DNA of 64,000 nt from CAMLIZ01 sp040758375 (GCA_040758375.1 JBFLWE010000005.1:1-64000); one strand, 5' to 3'. Counted from the stretch's first letter, positions 28,663 to 38,113 are shown. The notes: generated by a model from the letters alone, not told the origin. Numbers and translations: made by a program.

Positions 28663-29154
28663 ATGGCAAAAGGAGCTTCCTCCGGCGGCCTGGCCCCCTG
28701 GCTCGGCCTGGCCGCCGTCGTGATCCTGCTGGATCAGCTGAGCAAGGCGCTGATCGTGCGCAGCTTCGAATACGGCGACTCGGTCGCCGTGTTCAGCTGG
28801 TTCAACATCGTGCGCGCCCACAACACCGGCGCGGCCTTTTCCTTCCTGGCCGGCGCCGGCGGCTGGCAGCGCTGGCTGTTCGTGGGGCTGGGCGTGGCCG
28901 CGGCCGGGTTCATCGTCTGGATGCTGCGCCGGCACGGCGAGCAGAAGCTGTTTGCCGCCGCGCTGTCGCTGATCATGGGCGGTGCCCTCGGCAACGTGAT
29001 CGACCGGCTGTGGCACGGCTACGTGGTCGACTTCATCCAGGTGCACCACGCCGGCTGGTACTTTCCGGCGTTCAACATCGCCGACAGCGCGATCACGCTG
29101 GGCGCGGCCTGCCTGATCCTCGACGAGCTGCTGCGCGTACGACGCGGACGCTGA
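28663..29154 (+). CDS. lspA: Lipoprotein signal peptidase
   Basis: A 163-residue inner-membrane aspartic peptidase that removes signal peptides from diacylglyceryl-prolipoproteins. Four helices are visible. The two catalytic aspartates are in NVIDRLWHGYVVDF and FNIADSAIT, and the conserved NTGAAFSFL block is present. It would process the two lipoproteins seen in this window (20.6 and 44.3 kb). It is co-transcribed with ileS. Confidence 0.95.
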   Translation: MAKGASSGGLAPWLGLAAVVILLDQLSKALIVRSFEYGDSVAVFSWFNIVRAHNTGAAFSFLAGAGGWQRWLFVGLGVAAAGFIVWMLRRHGEQKLFAAALSLIMGGALGNVIDRLWHGYVVDFIQVHHAGWYFPAFNIADSAITLGAACLILDELLRVRRGR

Positions 29155-29222
29155 CTCACTCAGGGTAGGCCCGCTGTACGACCGCGGGTACGCCTTCTAC
29201 TGTCGTGTCAGGAGGATCGCCC

Positions 29223-30011
29223 ATGCCGCCTGCCGACACGCACGAGGCCCCGCCCACCTCACCCTTCGAGCTGCCGCTGCGCAAGCTCGCCTGGCGCGAC
29301 CCCCTGCACTGGCTGGCGCTGGGCTGGCACGACTTTCGGCGCTGCCCGGGCATCGGGCTGTTCTACGGCATCACCTTCGTCGCCATGGGCTGGGCGCTGC
29401 TCAAGGTGTTCGAGCATGCGCCGGCCTACGTGTTGGCGCTGTCGGCCGGCTTCCTGCTGATGGGGCCGTTCCTGTTCCTGGGTCTCTATCACGCCAGCCG
29501 GCGGCTGGAACGGGGCGAGAAGCCTGACCTGGGCGACTCGCTGCTGGCCTGGGACCAGCACATCGGCGCGCTCGCGATCTTTGCCTTCGCGCTGCTGGTG
29601 CTGGAGATGCTGTGGGCGCGCGCCTCGCTGATCGTCTTCGCGCTCAGTTTCGACGGCATGCCCGACTTCAAGGGTTCTCTGCGTGCGCTGGTGAACCCCG
29701 AGAACCTGCAGTTCATCGTTGCCTACGTCTGCGTGGGTGGCGTGTTCGCGGCCCTCATCTACTCGGCGAGCGTGATCGCGATGCCGATGATCCTGGACCG
29801 CGGCACCGACGCGATCACCGCAGCGCTCATCAGCATGCGCCTGGTGCTTACCCAGATGGGCGTGATGCTGCTGTGGGGTGCGCTGATCACGCTGCTGTGC
29901 GTGCTGGCCATGCTGCCCGGCTTCTTCGGGCTGCTGGTCGTGGGGCCGGTGCTGGGCCATGCCTCCTGGCACGCCTACCGCACCGCGGTGGGGCCGGCCC
30001 CGGCCGCCTGA
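29223..30011 (+). CDS. DUF2189 integral membrane protein
   Basis: A 262-residue protein with about six hydrophobic helices in the arrangement of DUF2189 proteins (W-HDFRRCPGIGLFYG near the N-terminus, GPFLFLGLYHASRRLERGE, and C-terminal GPVLGHASWHAYR). These are widespread in proteobacteria, sometimes near cytochrome oxidase genes, with no established function. A good GGAGG ribosome binding site lies 7 bases before the ATG. It is convergent with the quinone oxidoreductase gene. Confidence 0.8.
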   Translation: MPPADTHEAPPTSPFELPLRKLAWRDPLHWLALGWHDFRRCPGIGLFYGITFVAMGWALLKVFEHAPAYVLALSAGFLLMGPFLFLGLYHASRRLERGEKPDLGDSLLAWDQHIGALAIFAFALLVLEMLWARASLIVFALSFDGMPDFKGSLRALVNPENLQFIVAYVCVGGVFAALIYSASVIAMPMILDRGTDAITAALISMRLVLTQMGVMLLWGALITLLCVLAMLPGFFGLLVVGPVLGHASWHAYRTAVGPAPAA

Positions 30012-30023
30012 GCGACCGGCCCC

Positions 30024-31007
30024 TCAGGGCAGCAGCACGCTCGACCCGGTGGTCTTGCGGGCCTCGAGATCGCGGTGCGCCTGCGCCGCATCGGCCAGCG
30101 CATAGCGCTGCTCCACATGCACCACCACCTTGCCGCTGGTGACCATGCCAAAGAGATCGTCGGCCATCGCCTGGGTCGATTCGCGCGTGGCCAGGTGCGT
30201 GAAGATCGTGGGGCGCGTGAGGTACAGCGAGCCCTTGGCTGCCAGCATCACGGTGTTCACCGGCGGCACCGGCCCCGAGGCATTGCCGAACGTTGCCATC
30301 AGGCCAAAGGGCTGCAGGCAGTCGAGCGAGCGCTCGAAAGTGTCCTTGCCCACCGAGTCGTACACCGCCTTCACGCCGCGGCCGTGGGTGATCTCCTTCA
30401 CGCGCGCCACGAAGTCTTCGCGGTTGTAGTTGATCGCGTGCGCGGCGCCGTTGTCCAGCGCGAGGCGGCACTTCTCGTCGCTGCCGGCGGTGCCGATCAA
30501 CCGCAAGCCCATCGCCCGCGCCCACTGGCAGGCGATCAGGCCCACGCCGCCCGCGGCCGCATGGAAGAGGATGAAATCGCCCTCGTGCAGGCCGCCCTGC
30601 GGCTGGGTCTTGCGCAGCAGGTACTGCACGGTCAGGCCCTTGAGCATCATCGCGGCGCCCTGCTCGAAGTCGATGCCGTCGGGCAGGCGCACCACGCACC
30701 TGGCCGGCATCACGCGCACCTCGCTGTAGGCGCCCGGCGGCTGGCTGGCATAGGCCGCGCGATCGCCTGCCTGCAGGTGCTTCACGCCCTCGCCCACCGC
30801 CTCCACGATGCCGGCGCCTTCCATGCCCAGCACCAGGGGCAGCGCGTTCTGGTACAGGCCGGTGCGCTGGTACACGTCGATGAAGTTGATGCCGCAGGCC
30901 TGGTGGCGGATGCGGACTTCGCCTGGGCCCGGCTGGCCCACCGCCACCTCGGCCAGCTTCAACACCTCGGGGCCGCCGAATTCGGTGATCTGGATCGCCT
31001 TGGGCAT
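30024..31007 (-). CDS. NADPH:quinone oxidoreductase, zinc-free MDR family
   Basis: A 327-residue medium-chain reductase of the QOR/zeta-crystallin type. It has the N-terminal GroES-like domain (ACGINFIDVYQRTGLY), the NADPH-binding Rossmann motif AAAGGVGLIACQWA, and no zinc ligands. It probably reduces quinones or enones to limit oxidative damage. An AGGAG site precedes the ATG. It is divergent from the DUF2007 gene and transcribed alone. Confidence 0.92.
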   Translation of the reverse strand: MPKAIQITEFGGPEVLKLAEVAVGQPGPGEVRIRHQACGINFIDVYQRTGLYQNALPLVLGMEGAGIVEAVGEGVKHLQAGDRAAYASQPPGAYSEVRVMPARCVVRLPDGIDFEQGAAMMLKGLTVQYLLRKTQPQGGLHEGDFILFHAAAGGVGLIACQWARAMGLRLIGTAGSDEKCRLALDNGAAHAINYNREDFVARVKEITHGRGVKAVYDSVGKDTFERSLDCLQPFGLMATFGNASGPVPPVNTVMLAAKGSLYLTRPTIFTHLATRESTQAMADDLFGMVTSGKVVVHVEQRYALADAAQAHRDLEARKTTGSSVLLP

Positions 31008-31107
31008 CTGTGCACTCCTGGTTTGCGTGGAACGCCAAAGGTTACGCCAGGGCGGACGTTAGGATGCGGGGCCTCTCGCCAAGCCCCTGCACACGCCTGC
31101 GCCACCG

Positions 31108-31416
31108 TTGAAACGCCTCGCCCAAGCTCCCAACCTGCCGATCGCCACGCTATGGGCCGACATGCTGTCGCAAGACGGCATCGCCGCCAGCGTGCAGCGC
31201 GCCTTCGCCAGCAGCATCACCGGCGAGATACCGCCCGACCAGGCGCTGCCCGAAGTGTGGATCCACGACGACGAACAGTTCGAGCTGGCCCAGGCGCGGC
31301 TTGAGGCGCTGCAACAGCCGGTGTGGCGGCAATGGGTCTGCCAGGCGTGCCATGAGCGCATCGACGGCCCGTTCGAGCAGTGCTGGAACTGCGGCGCCGC
31401 CGGTCCTGCATGGTGA
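31108..31416 (+). CDS. DUF2007-like protein with C-terminal zinc ribbon
   Basis: A 102-residue protein. The first 65 residues resemble the DUF2007 'putative signal transducing protein' fold (LWADMLSQDGIAASVQR, PEVWIHDDEQFELAQARL). The last 30 form a small zinc ribbon with CQAC and CWNC. The start is a TTG before KRLAQAPNLPIA; no ATG or GTG is available in a sensible place. The stop overlaps the start of the following EamA gene by seven bases. Confidence 0.7.
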   Translation: MKRLAQAPNLPIATLWADMLSQDGIAASVQRAFASSITGEIPPDQALPEVWIHDDEQFELAQARLEALQQPVWRQWVCQACHERIDGPFEQCWNCGAAGPAW

Positions 31417-32327
31417 AGCTGAACGCGCGCATGGTCGCGCTGCTGACGCTGCCGCCCCTGCTGTGGGCTGGCAACGCGGTGGTGGGGCGTTTGATGGTCG
31501 GCAGCGTGCCGCCGCTGGCGCTGAATGCGCTGCGCTGGGCCATTGCCGGCCTGCTGCTGCTGCCGCTGGGTTGGCGGCTTGTGCGCGAGCGCCAGGCGCG
31601 GCAGGAAGTGGCCCGCCGCTGGCGCGAGCTGGCGCTGCTGAGCTTCCTGGGCGTGGGCTGCTACAACGCGCTGCAGTACCTGGCGCTCACCACCTCGACG
31701 CCGCTGAACGTGACACTCATCGCGGCCAGCTCGCCGCTGTGGATGATGGGCATCGGCGCCCTGTTCTACGGCGTGCGGCCGCACGGCCGCGAGTGGCTGG
31801 GCGCGGCGCTGTCGCTGTCCGGCGTGCTGGTCGTGCTGTCGCGCGGCGATGGGGCGGCGCTGGCCCGCGTGCATTTCGTCGCCGGGGACGTGCTGATGCT
31901 GGCGGCCGCCGCATCGTGGGCCTTCTACAGCTGGCTGCTGGCGCGGCCACCGGCGTCGATGCGCGGCAGCGCACGGCCCGACTGGAACTGGGCCGAACTG
32001 CTGCTGGTGCAGACGCTGATGGGCGGCGCCTTTGCCGGCGTGGCCGCGGGCGCCGAAGCCGCGATCACGGGCGACAGCGTGCACTGGACGCCCGCGGTGC
32101 TGCTCGCGCTGGCCTACGTGGCGATCGGCCCGTCGCTGATCGCCTACCGCTGCTGGGGCCTGGGCGTCACCGCGGTGGGTCCGGCGGTGGCGGCGTTCTT
32201 CGCCAACCTCACGCCGCTGTTCGCCGCGCTGCTGTCGGCGGCGCTGCTGGGCGAGGCGCCGCAGGCGTACCACGGCTTGGCATTTGCCCTCATCGTCGCG
32301 GGCATCGCCGCCTCGACGCGGCGCTGA
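31410..32327 (+). CDS. EamA/DMT family transporter
   Basis: A 305-residue membrane protein with ten predicted helices in two EamA repeats (LPPLLWAGNAVVGRLMVG at the N-terminus; DVLMLAAAASWAFYSWLLAR in the second half). The substrate is unknown. Its start lies inside the 3' end of the DUF2007-like gene, implying translational coupling. It is convergent with the GST gene. Confidence 0.86.
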   Translation: MVKLNARMVALLTLPPLLWAGNAVVGRLMVGSVPPLALNALRWAIAGLLLLPLGWRLVRERQARQEVARRWRELALLSFLGVGCYNALQYLALTTSTPLNVTLIAASSPLWMMGIGALFYGVRPHGREWLGAALSLSGVLVVLSRGDGAALARVHFVAGDVLMLAAAASWAFYSWLLARPPASMRGSARPDWNWAELLLVQTLMGGAFAGVAAGAEAAITGDSVHWTPAVLLALAYVAIGPSLIAYRCWGLGVTAVGPAVAAFFANLTPLFAALLSAALLGEAPQAYHGLAFALIVAGIAASTRR

Positions 32328-32346
32328 GCCAGGCCGGCGCGCCCGC

Positions 32347-33012
32347 TCACTGGACACCGCCCGCGCTGGGCGGCCAGTGGCGTGCGAACACCGGCGCAAC
32401 CACCGGATGCTGCTCCACCCGCTCGAGCACCGGGAACCAGTCGGCACGGTGCTTGCGCAAATGGGCCCGCGCGCCCGACCATCTGGACACCACGGCCGCG
32501 AGCAGGTCCAGCGCGCCCAGCTCGGCGCCGCTCAAGTAGGGCCGCGGCGCGAAGGTATCGGCAAAGCGCTCCCAGAGCTGGTGCAGGCGCGCGCGTGTGC
32601 CCTGGCGCACGTGATCATGCTCGGACTCCTCGGCACTCGTGGTCCAGCGCTCGGGGTAGTCGATGATGCCGATCGCCGCGTAGCAATTGGCCACGATGAA
32701 CACCAGCCCGCGGATGGCCTGCGCACGCGCGGCCGCGTCTTCGGGCAGCAGCCGGCTTCGCGGATGGCGCAGGCCCAGCTCGATCAGGATGGCCGCGCTT
32801 TCACTCATGGTGCTGCCGTCGGGCCAGCGCAGGGCCGGGATCTGCAGCAGCGGATTGGCCTGTCTCAGCGCACCCAGCTCCGAGGCCGCGTCCCAGGAGG
32901 CGGCATTGACGATGCGGTGCGGCAGCCCGGCCACCGCCAGCGCCGCCTCCACCGCGGCGCTCCCGCTGCCCTGGTAGCCATAGAGCACGTATTCGTGGGC
33001 GTCCTGGCGCAT
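32347..33012 (-). CDS. Glutathione S-transferase family protein
   Basis: A 221-residue GST. The thioredoxin-like N-terminal domain has GSGSAAVEAALAVAG, the cis-Pro block NPLLQIPALRW and the glutathione-contacting MSESAAILIEL. A helical C-terminal domain follows. The usual Ser/Cys/Tyr near the N-terminus is represented by a Ser in the GSGS loop, so catalytic class is uncertain. A GGGAGA site lies before the ATG. It is downstream of the SDR gene with a 76-base gap. Confidence 0.82.
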   Translation of the reverse strand: MRQDAHEYVLYGYQGSGSAAVEAALAVAGLPHRIVNAASWDAASELGALRQANPLLQIPALRWPDGSTMSESAAILIELGLRHPRSRLLPEDAAARAQAIRGLVFIVANCYAAIGIIDYPERWTTSAEESEHDHVRQGTRARLHQLWERFADTFAPRPYLSGAELGALDLLAAVVSRWSGARAHLRKHRADWFPVLERVEQHPVVAPVFARHWPPSAGGVQ

Positions 33013-33088
33013 CCGGTCGTCTCCCTTGTCTGGCGAGCGCACAGTGTGCGCTGCGTCGCGTGTGCCTGGGTATCGGGTGAACCTGGAA

Positions 33089-33874
33089 TCAGAAGGTGCC
33101 CGGATACGCGCCGCCGTCGAGCAGCAGGTTCTGCCCGGTCATGAAACCGGCATGGCGGCTGCACAGGAAGGCGCACATCGCACCGAACTCCTCCGGCGTG
33201 CCGAAGCGCTGCGCCGGGATGGCCTGGCGCCGCTTGTCCCACAGCGCGTCGAACGGCTGGCCGGCCTTTTGCGCCGACGCCTCGGTGGTCTTGCGCAGGC
33301 GATCGGTGTCGAAGGGCCCCGGCAGCAGGTTGTTGATGGTCACGTTGCGCGAGGCCAGCCGCGGCTGCCGCGCCAGGCCCGCGATGAAGCCGGTGAGCCC
33401 GCTGCGCGCGCCGTTGGACAGCCCCAGCACGTCGATCGGCGCCTTCACCGCGCCCGAGGTGATGTTGACGATGCGGCCGAAGCCGCGCGCGGCCATCGCG
33501 TCCACCGTGGCCTTGATCAGCTCGATGGGCGTGAGCATGTTGGCTTCCAGCGCGCGGATCCAGGTGTCGCGGTCCCAGTCGCGAAAGTCGCCTGGCGGCG
33601 GGCCACCGGCGTTGTTGACCAGGATGTCCACCTGCGGACAGGCGGCCAGCGCGGCCGCGCGGCCTTCAGGCGTGGTGATGTCGCCGGCCACCGCCCGTAC
33701 CTCGCCGCGGCCCAGTGCGCGCAGCTCGGCGGCCGTCTGCTCCAGCGCCTGCGCGCCGCGCGCGGTGACGACCACGTTCACGCCTTCGGCCGCCAGCGCA
33801 GCGGCGCAGCCCCTGCCCAGGCCCTTGCTCGCGCCGCACACCAGCGCCCACTTGCCCGCGATGTCCAGGTCCAT
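33089..33874 (-). CDS. SDR family protein lacking the catalytic Tyr-x-x-x-Lys
   Basis: A 261-residue short-chain dehydrogenase fold protein. The cofactor motif GASKGLGRG near residue 13 and the NNAGG motif are normal, and a Ser is present in NITSGAVKAP. The position of the catalytic YxxxK is occupied by LSNGARSGL, so Tyr is replaced by Ser and Lys by Arg. A similar atypical subgroup is known among 3-oxoacyl-ACP-reductase-like SDRs. Activity as an oxidoreductase is therefore uncertain. It lies 17 bases downstream of the EamA gene and is probably co-transcribed with it. Confidence 0.85.
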   Translation of the reverse strand: MDLDIAGKWALVCGASKGLGRGCAAALAAEGVNVVVTARGAQALEQTAAELRALGRGEVRAVAGDITTPEGRAAALAACPQVDILVNNAGGPPPGDFRDWDRDTWIRALEANMLTPIELIKATVDAMAARGFGRIVNITSGAVKAPIDVLGLSNGARSGLTGFIAGLARQPRLASRNVTINNLLPGPFDTDRLRKTTEASAQKAGQPFDALWDKRRQAIPAQRFGTPEEFGAMCAFLCSRHAGFMTGQNLLLDGGAYPGTF

Positions 33875-33891
33875 GCTTGCTCCTTCTGTAT

Positions 33892-34809
33892 TCAACGGCT
33901 GCGCGCGAGCAGCCACACGCCCGCCAGCACCAAGGCCGTGCCGGCGGCGATCCAGGGCGTGAAAGGCTCGCCCAGGATCAGCACGCCCATCACGATGGTG
34001 GACAGCGGCCCCACCATGCCCGTCTGCGCCGCCATCGAGGCGCCGATGCGCTCGATCGCCATCATCACCATCAGCACCGGCGCGAAGGTGCAGGCCACGG
34101 CATTCAGCACCGACAGCCACACCACCTCGGGCGCCACCGCCGCCGCGCTCAAGGGCCTGAGCAGCGTGAACTGCGCGATGCACAGCACGCAGGCCACCGA
34201 GGTGGCCCAGCCGGTCAGGCGCAGCGAGCCGATGCGCTGCACCACCTCGCCGCTGTAGACCAGGTAGATCGCGTAGCTGAGTGCGCTGCCGAACACCAGC
34301 GCCGCACCCAGCGGCACGTTGTCGCCCGCGAAGCTGAACTCATGCCCGAAGACCACCAGCACGCCGCCATAGCTCAGGCCCAGCGCCGCCCACTGCCGCG
34401 CCGTCGGCCGGCGCTGGAACAGCAGCAGCCCCAGCAGCAGCACCAGCGTGGGGTTGAGGTACAGCACCAGCCGCTCGAAGCTGGCGCTGACGTACTGCAG
34501 CCCGGCGAAGTCGAGGAAGCTCGCGAGGTAGTAGCCCGAGAAGCCGAGGCCCAGCACCGCGCCGAGGTCGCGCCGTGCCAGCGGCGCCTTGCCGCGGCCC
34601 GCCCACCAGGCCAGCAACAGGAACATCGGCAGCGCAAACAGCATGCGGTACATGATCAGCGTGACCGCATCCACGCCGTAGCGGTAGGCCAGCTTGACGA
34701 TGATGGCCTTGCCGGAAAACGCGATCGAGCCGAGCAGCGCCAGCACGAGGCCGGGCCACACCGGCGAGGCCGGGCTTGCGGCCGGCGCTGCGACAAGGGG
34801 GGCGGACAT
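33892..34809 (-). CDS. EamA/DMT family transporter
   Basis: A 305-residue ten-helix membrane protein, the third EamA transporter in the window. Both repeats are visible (LALLGSIAFSGKAIIVKLAYR; FGSALSYAIYLVYSGEVV). It shares an operon with the SDR gene. A -10-like TAGAAT ends eight bases before the ATG and there is no Shine-Dalgarno, so a leaderless message is possible. Substrate unknown. Confidence 0.86.
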   Translation of the reverse strand: MSAPLVAAPAASPASPVWPGLVLALLGSIAFSGKAIIVKLAYRYGVDAVTLIMYRMLFALPMFLLLAWWAGRGKAPLARRDLGAVLGLGFSGYYLASFLDFAGLQYVSASFERLVLYLNPTLVLLLGLLLFQRRPTARQWAALGLSYGGVLVVFGHEFSFAGDNVPLGAALVFGSALSYAIYLVYSGEVVQRIGSLRLTGWATSVACVLCIAQFTLLRPLSAAAVAPEVVWLSVLNAVACTFAPVLMVMMAIERIGASMAAQTGMVGPLSTIVMGVLILGEPFTPWIAAGTALVLAGVWLLARSR

Positions 34810-34817
34810 TGCGGGCC

Positions 34818-34823
34818 ATTCTA
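34818..34823 (-). promoter_or_regulatory. Candidate -10 element 8 bases before an ATG
   Basis: TAGAAT on the minus strand. The identical hexamer stands at the same distance before the patatin gene at 44.36 kb. No -35 is evident. Confidence 0.35.
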
Positions 34824-34883
34824 GGAATCGGGACCGCGATGCGCCTTCGCGTTGCGCAAAGACCTGCTGGCGCGCTCAGCGGG

Positions 34884-36509
34884 TCAGAAGGCCACCGCCT
34901 GGCCGTCGCGCCGTGGGTCGCTGGCCGCGACATAGCCTTCCACCGCCGGATCGCCCAGCCGCCAGATGAACTGGCCGGCGCCGAAGTCCTGGTAGCTGTC
35001 GTTGATCGGCTGGACCTGGTGGCCCAGGTCGGCCAGTGCCTGCACCGTGGCGCGGTCCATCGTGCCCTCGACGTTGAGCGACAGGCCCTGGTTGAAGCGC
35101 CAGCGCGGCGCATCGCAGGCCGCCTGCGGTTGCTGCCGATGGTCGAGCATGCGCACCACCGTCTGCAGGTGCCCCTGCGGCTGCATGTTGGCACCCATCA
35201 CGCCGAAGCTCATCACCGGGCGGCCCTCTCGTGTGAGGAAGGCCGGGATGATGGTGTGGAACGGCCGCTTGCCAGGCGCCACCACGTTGGGGCTGCGCTC
35301 GTCAAGGCTGAAGCCATGGCCGCGGTTCTGCAGCGAGATGCCGTAGTCCGGCACCACCACGCCCGAGCCGAAGCCCATGTAGTTGCTCTGGATGAAGCTG
35401 ACCATCATGCCGCTGGCGTCGGCGGCGGTGAGGTAGATGGTGCCGCCTTGCACCGGGTTGCCGGCCTGGAAGTCCTGCGCACGCCGCGGGTCGATCAGCT
35501 TGGCGCGCGAGCGCAGGTAGCCCTCGTCGAGCAACTGGCCGGAGGAGACCTCCATCGCGTCGGGCTCGGCCACGTGGCGGTACACGTCGGCAAACGCCAG
35601 CTTCATCGCCTCGATCTGCAGGTGCAGCGACTCTGGCCCGTCCGGCGCCATCGAGCCGATGTCGAAGTGGGACAGGATGCCCAGTGCGATCAGCGCCGCG
35701 ATGCCCTGGCCGTTGGGCGGGATCTCGTGCAGCGTGTGGCCGCGGTAGCGCTTCTCGATGGGCTGCACCCATTCGGGCTGGAAGTTGGCGAGGTCCTGTC
35801 GCGTCAGCGCGCCGCCGTGGGCCTTGGCGTGCCGGCCGATCGCTTCGGCGATCTCGCCCGCATAGAAGGCCTGGCCCCGCGTGTCGGCAATCGCGCGCAA
35901 GGCCTCCGCCGCCTTCGGCATGCGAAAGAGTTCGCCGACTGCCGGCGCACGGCCGAAGGGCAGGAAGGTGTCGCGAAAGCCCGGCTGCCTGACCAGATCG
36001 CGCACTTGCGCGGCGGCGGCCCACTTCTGCTGCACCACCACCGGCACCGCATAGCCGCGCTCGGCCAGTTCGATCGCCGGCTCGAACAGGTCGGCAAACG
36101 GCAGGCGCCCGAAACGCTCGCTCATCGCCACCCAGCCGGCCACCGCGCCCGGCACCGTGACGGCGTCCCAGCCGCGCATGGGCGGATGGCGCGCATCGTC
36201 TCCGTAGCGGCTGCGAAAGTAAGCCGGCGTCCACGCATCCGGCGCGCGGCCGGAGGCGTTGAGACCGTGCAGGCGCGTGCCGTCCCAGAGAATGCAGAAC
36301 GCATCCGACCCGAGGCCGTTGCTGCAGGGCTCGGCGATCGTCATCGCGGCCGCGGTGGCGATGGCCGCATCGACCGCGTTGCCGCCCTTGAGCAGGATGC
36401 GCAGCCCGGCCTGCGCCGCGACCGGATGCGAGGTGGAGACGATGTTGCGGCCAAACACAGGCAAGCGCGTGGAGGGATAGCCGCGGGTCCAGTCGAAGGG
36501 CGATGTCAT
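34884..36509 (-). CDS. ggt: Gamma-glutamyltransferase family Ntn-hydrolase
   Basis: A 541-residue member of the GGT family, which self-cleaves into large and small subunits. The probable nucleophile is T357 in QGGTIYLTAAD, where classical GGTs have TTH. This variant occurs in GGT-like acylases, so the substrate could be glutathione-like or another gamma-glutamyl/acyl amide. Other blocks: GGNAVDAAIATAAAMTI, PNGQGIAALIALG, GVMGANMQPQGHLQ. No signal peptide is seen, which is unusual for a periplasmic GGT. It lies downstream of tctA but is separated from it by a terminator. Confidence 0.87.
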   Translation of the reverse strand: MTSPFDWTRGYPSTRLPVFGRNIVSTSHPVAAQAGLRILLKGGNAVDAAIATAAAMTIAEPCSNGLGSDAFCILWDGTRLHGLNASGRAPDAWTPAYFRSRYGDDARHPPMRGWDAVTVPGAVAGWVAMSERFGRLPFADLFEPAIELAERGYAVPVVVQQKWAAAAQVRDLVRQPGFRDTFLPFGRAPAVGELFRMPKAAEALRAIADTRGQAFYAGEIAEAIGRHAKAHGGALTRQDLANFQPEWVQPIEKRYRGHTLHEIPPNGQGIAALIALGILSHFDIGSMAPDGPESLHLQIEAMKLAFADVYRHVAEPDAMEVSSGQLLDEGYLRSRAKLIDPRRAQDFQAGNPVQGGTIYLTAADASGMMVSFIQSNYMGFGSGVVVPDYGISLQNRGHGFSLDERSPNVVAPGKRPFHTIIPAFLTREGRPVMSFGVMGANMQPQGHLQTVVRMLDHRQQPQAACDAPRWRFNQGLSLNVEGTMDRATVQALADLGHQVQPINDSYQDFGAGQFIWRLGDPAVEGYVAASDPRRDGQAVAF

Positions 36510-36546
36510 GGTGTTGTCTCTCGGGGACATGCGACGATTGTGCAAA

Positions 36547-36570
36547 CAAAAGAGGCCGCACAGTGCGGCC
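36547..36570 (-). terminator. Rho-independent terminator after tctA
   Basis: On the minus strand the stem GGCCGCAC / GTGCGGCC (36554-36570) with a minimal loop is followed by TCTTTTG. It lies 25 bases after the tctA stop and separates tctBA from ggt. Confidence 0.75.
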
Positions 36571-36594
36571 CCTTTTTGCAAAACAGTCTTCGCT

Positions 36595-38100
36595 TCAGTC
36601 TTCCTGGAACGCCTCTTCGCGCTTGCTGCGGATGGACGGCAGCATCACCACCACGATCATCAGCGCGGCAGCAATCAGCAGGCCCGCCGACAGCGGCCGC
36701 GTGGCGAAGGTGGTCCAGTCGCCGCGCGACAGCAGCAGCGCGCGCCGCAGGTTTTCTTCCATCATCGGACCGAGGATGAAGCCCAGCAGCAGCGGCGCCG
36801 GCTCGCAGCCGAGCTTGTAGAACGCATAGCCGATCACGGCAAACAGCGCGGCCATGTACACGTCGAAGTTGTTGTTGTTGAGCGTGTACAGGCCGATGCA
36901 GCAGAACACCACGATGGCGGGGAACAGGAACCGGTACGGCAGCGTCAGCAGCTTGATCCAGATGCCGATCAGCGGCAGGTTCAGGACCACCAGCATCAGG
37001 TTGCCGATCCACATGGAGGCGATCAGGCCCCAGAAGAGCTCGGGGTTGCTGGTCATCACCTGCGGTCCGGGCTGTATGCCCTTGATCGTCATCGCGCCCA
37101 CCATCAGCGCCATCACGGCGTTGGGCGGGATGCCCAGCGTGAGCATCGGGATGAACGAGGTCTGCGCGCCGGCGTTGTTGGCCGACTCGGGGCCCGCCAC
37201 GCCGCGGATGTCGCCGCGGCCGAAGCGGCTGCTGTCGGAGGCGACCTTCTTTTCCAGCGTGTAGGCGGCAAACGACGCCAGCAGCGAGCCACCGCCCGGC
37301 AGCACCCCCAGCAGCGAGCCCAGCGTGGTGCCGCGCAGCACCGCCGGCGCTGCATCGCGGAAGTCCTTCTTCGAGGGCCACAGGCCCTTGACGTCCTTGG
37401 TGAACACCTCGCGGTGCTCTGCCGGGCGGCCCAGGTTGGCGATGATCTCGCCGAAGCCGAACACGCCCATCGCGATCACGACGAAGTTGATGCCGTCGGT
37501 GAGCTCGGGAATGTCGAAGCTGTAGCGCGGCGTGCCGGAGATCACGTCGGTGTTGATCTGCCCGATCAGCAGACCCAGGAGGATCATCGCGATGGCCTTG
37601 ATCAGCGAGCCGGAGGCCAGCACCACCGCGCCGATCAGGCCCAGCACCATCAGCGAGAAGTACTCCGCCGGGCCGAACTTGAACGCCAACTCCGTCAGCG
37701 GCGGGGCAAAGGCAGCAATGATGAACGTGGCCACCGTGCCCGCGAAGAACGAGCCCAGGCCCGCCACCGCCAGCGCAGCGCCCGCCCGGCCCTGGCGCGC
37801 CATCTGGTAGCCGTCGATGGCCGTGACCACCGATGCCGATTCGCCCGGCACGTTGATCAGGATCGCGGTGGTGGAGCCGCCGTACTGCGAGCCGTAGTAG
37901 ATGCCGGCCAGCATCACCAGCGCGGGCGTGGCGTCGAGCGAATAGATCGACGGCAGCAGCATCGCGATGGTGGCCACCGGCCCGAGGCCGGGCAGCACGC
38001 CGATCAAGGTGCCCAGCACGCAGCCGAAGAACGCGTACATCAGGTTCTGCAGCGACAGCGCCGTCTGGAACCCGAGGGCGAGGTTGGAGAACAGATCCAT
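36595..38100 (-). CDS. tctA: Tripartite tricarboxylate transporter, large permease TctA
   Basis: A 501-residue inner-membrane protein with about twelve helices. TctA signature blocks are clear: GVLPGLGPVATIAMLLP, YGGSTTAILINVPGESASVVTAIDGYQMA (split here around the loop) and the second-half repeat GVLPGGGSLLASF and LTLGIPPNAVMALM. It forms the channel with TctB for uptake of citrate or other carboxylates delivered by a periplasmic TctC/Bug protein. No tctC lies in the window. Gap to tctB is 13 bases. Confidence 0.93.
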   Translation of the reverse strand: MDLFSNLALGFQTALSLQNLMYAFFGCVLGTLIGVLPGLGPVATIAMLLPSIYSLDATPALVMLAGIYYGSQYGGSTTAILINVPGESASVVTAIDGYQMARQGRAGAALAVAGLGSFFAGTVATFIIAAFAPPLTELAFKFGPAEYFSLMVLGLIGAVVLASGSLIKAIAMILLGLLIGQINTDVISGTPRYSFDIPELTDGINFVVIAMGVFGFGEIIANLGRPAEHREVFTKDVKGLWPSKKDFRDAAPAVLRGTTLGSLLGVLPGGGSLLASFAAYTLEKKVASDSSRFGRGDIRGVAGPESANNAGAQTSFIPMLTLGIPPNAVMALMVGAMTIKGIQPGPQVMTSNPELFWGLIASMWIGNLMLVVLNLPLIGIWIKLLTLPYRFLFPAIVVFCCIGLYTLNNNNFDVYMAALFAVIGYAFYKLGCEPAPLLLGFILGPMMEENLRRALLLSRGDWTTFATRPLSAGLLIAAALMIVVVMLPSIRSKREEAFQED

Positions 38101-38113
38101 GGCAGGCCTTGCG

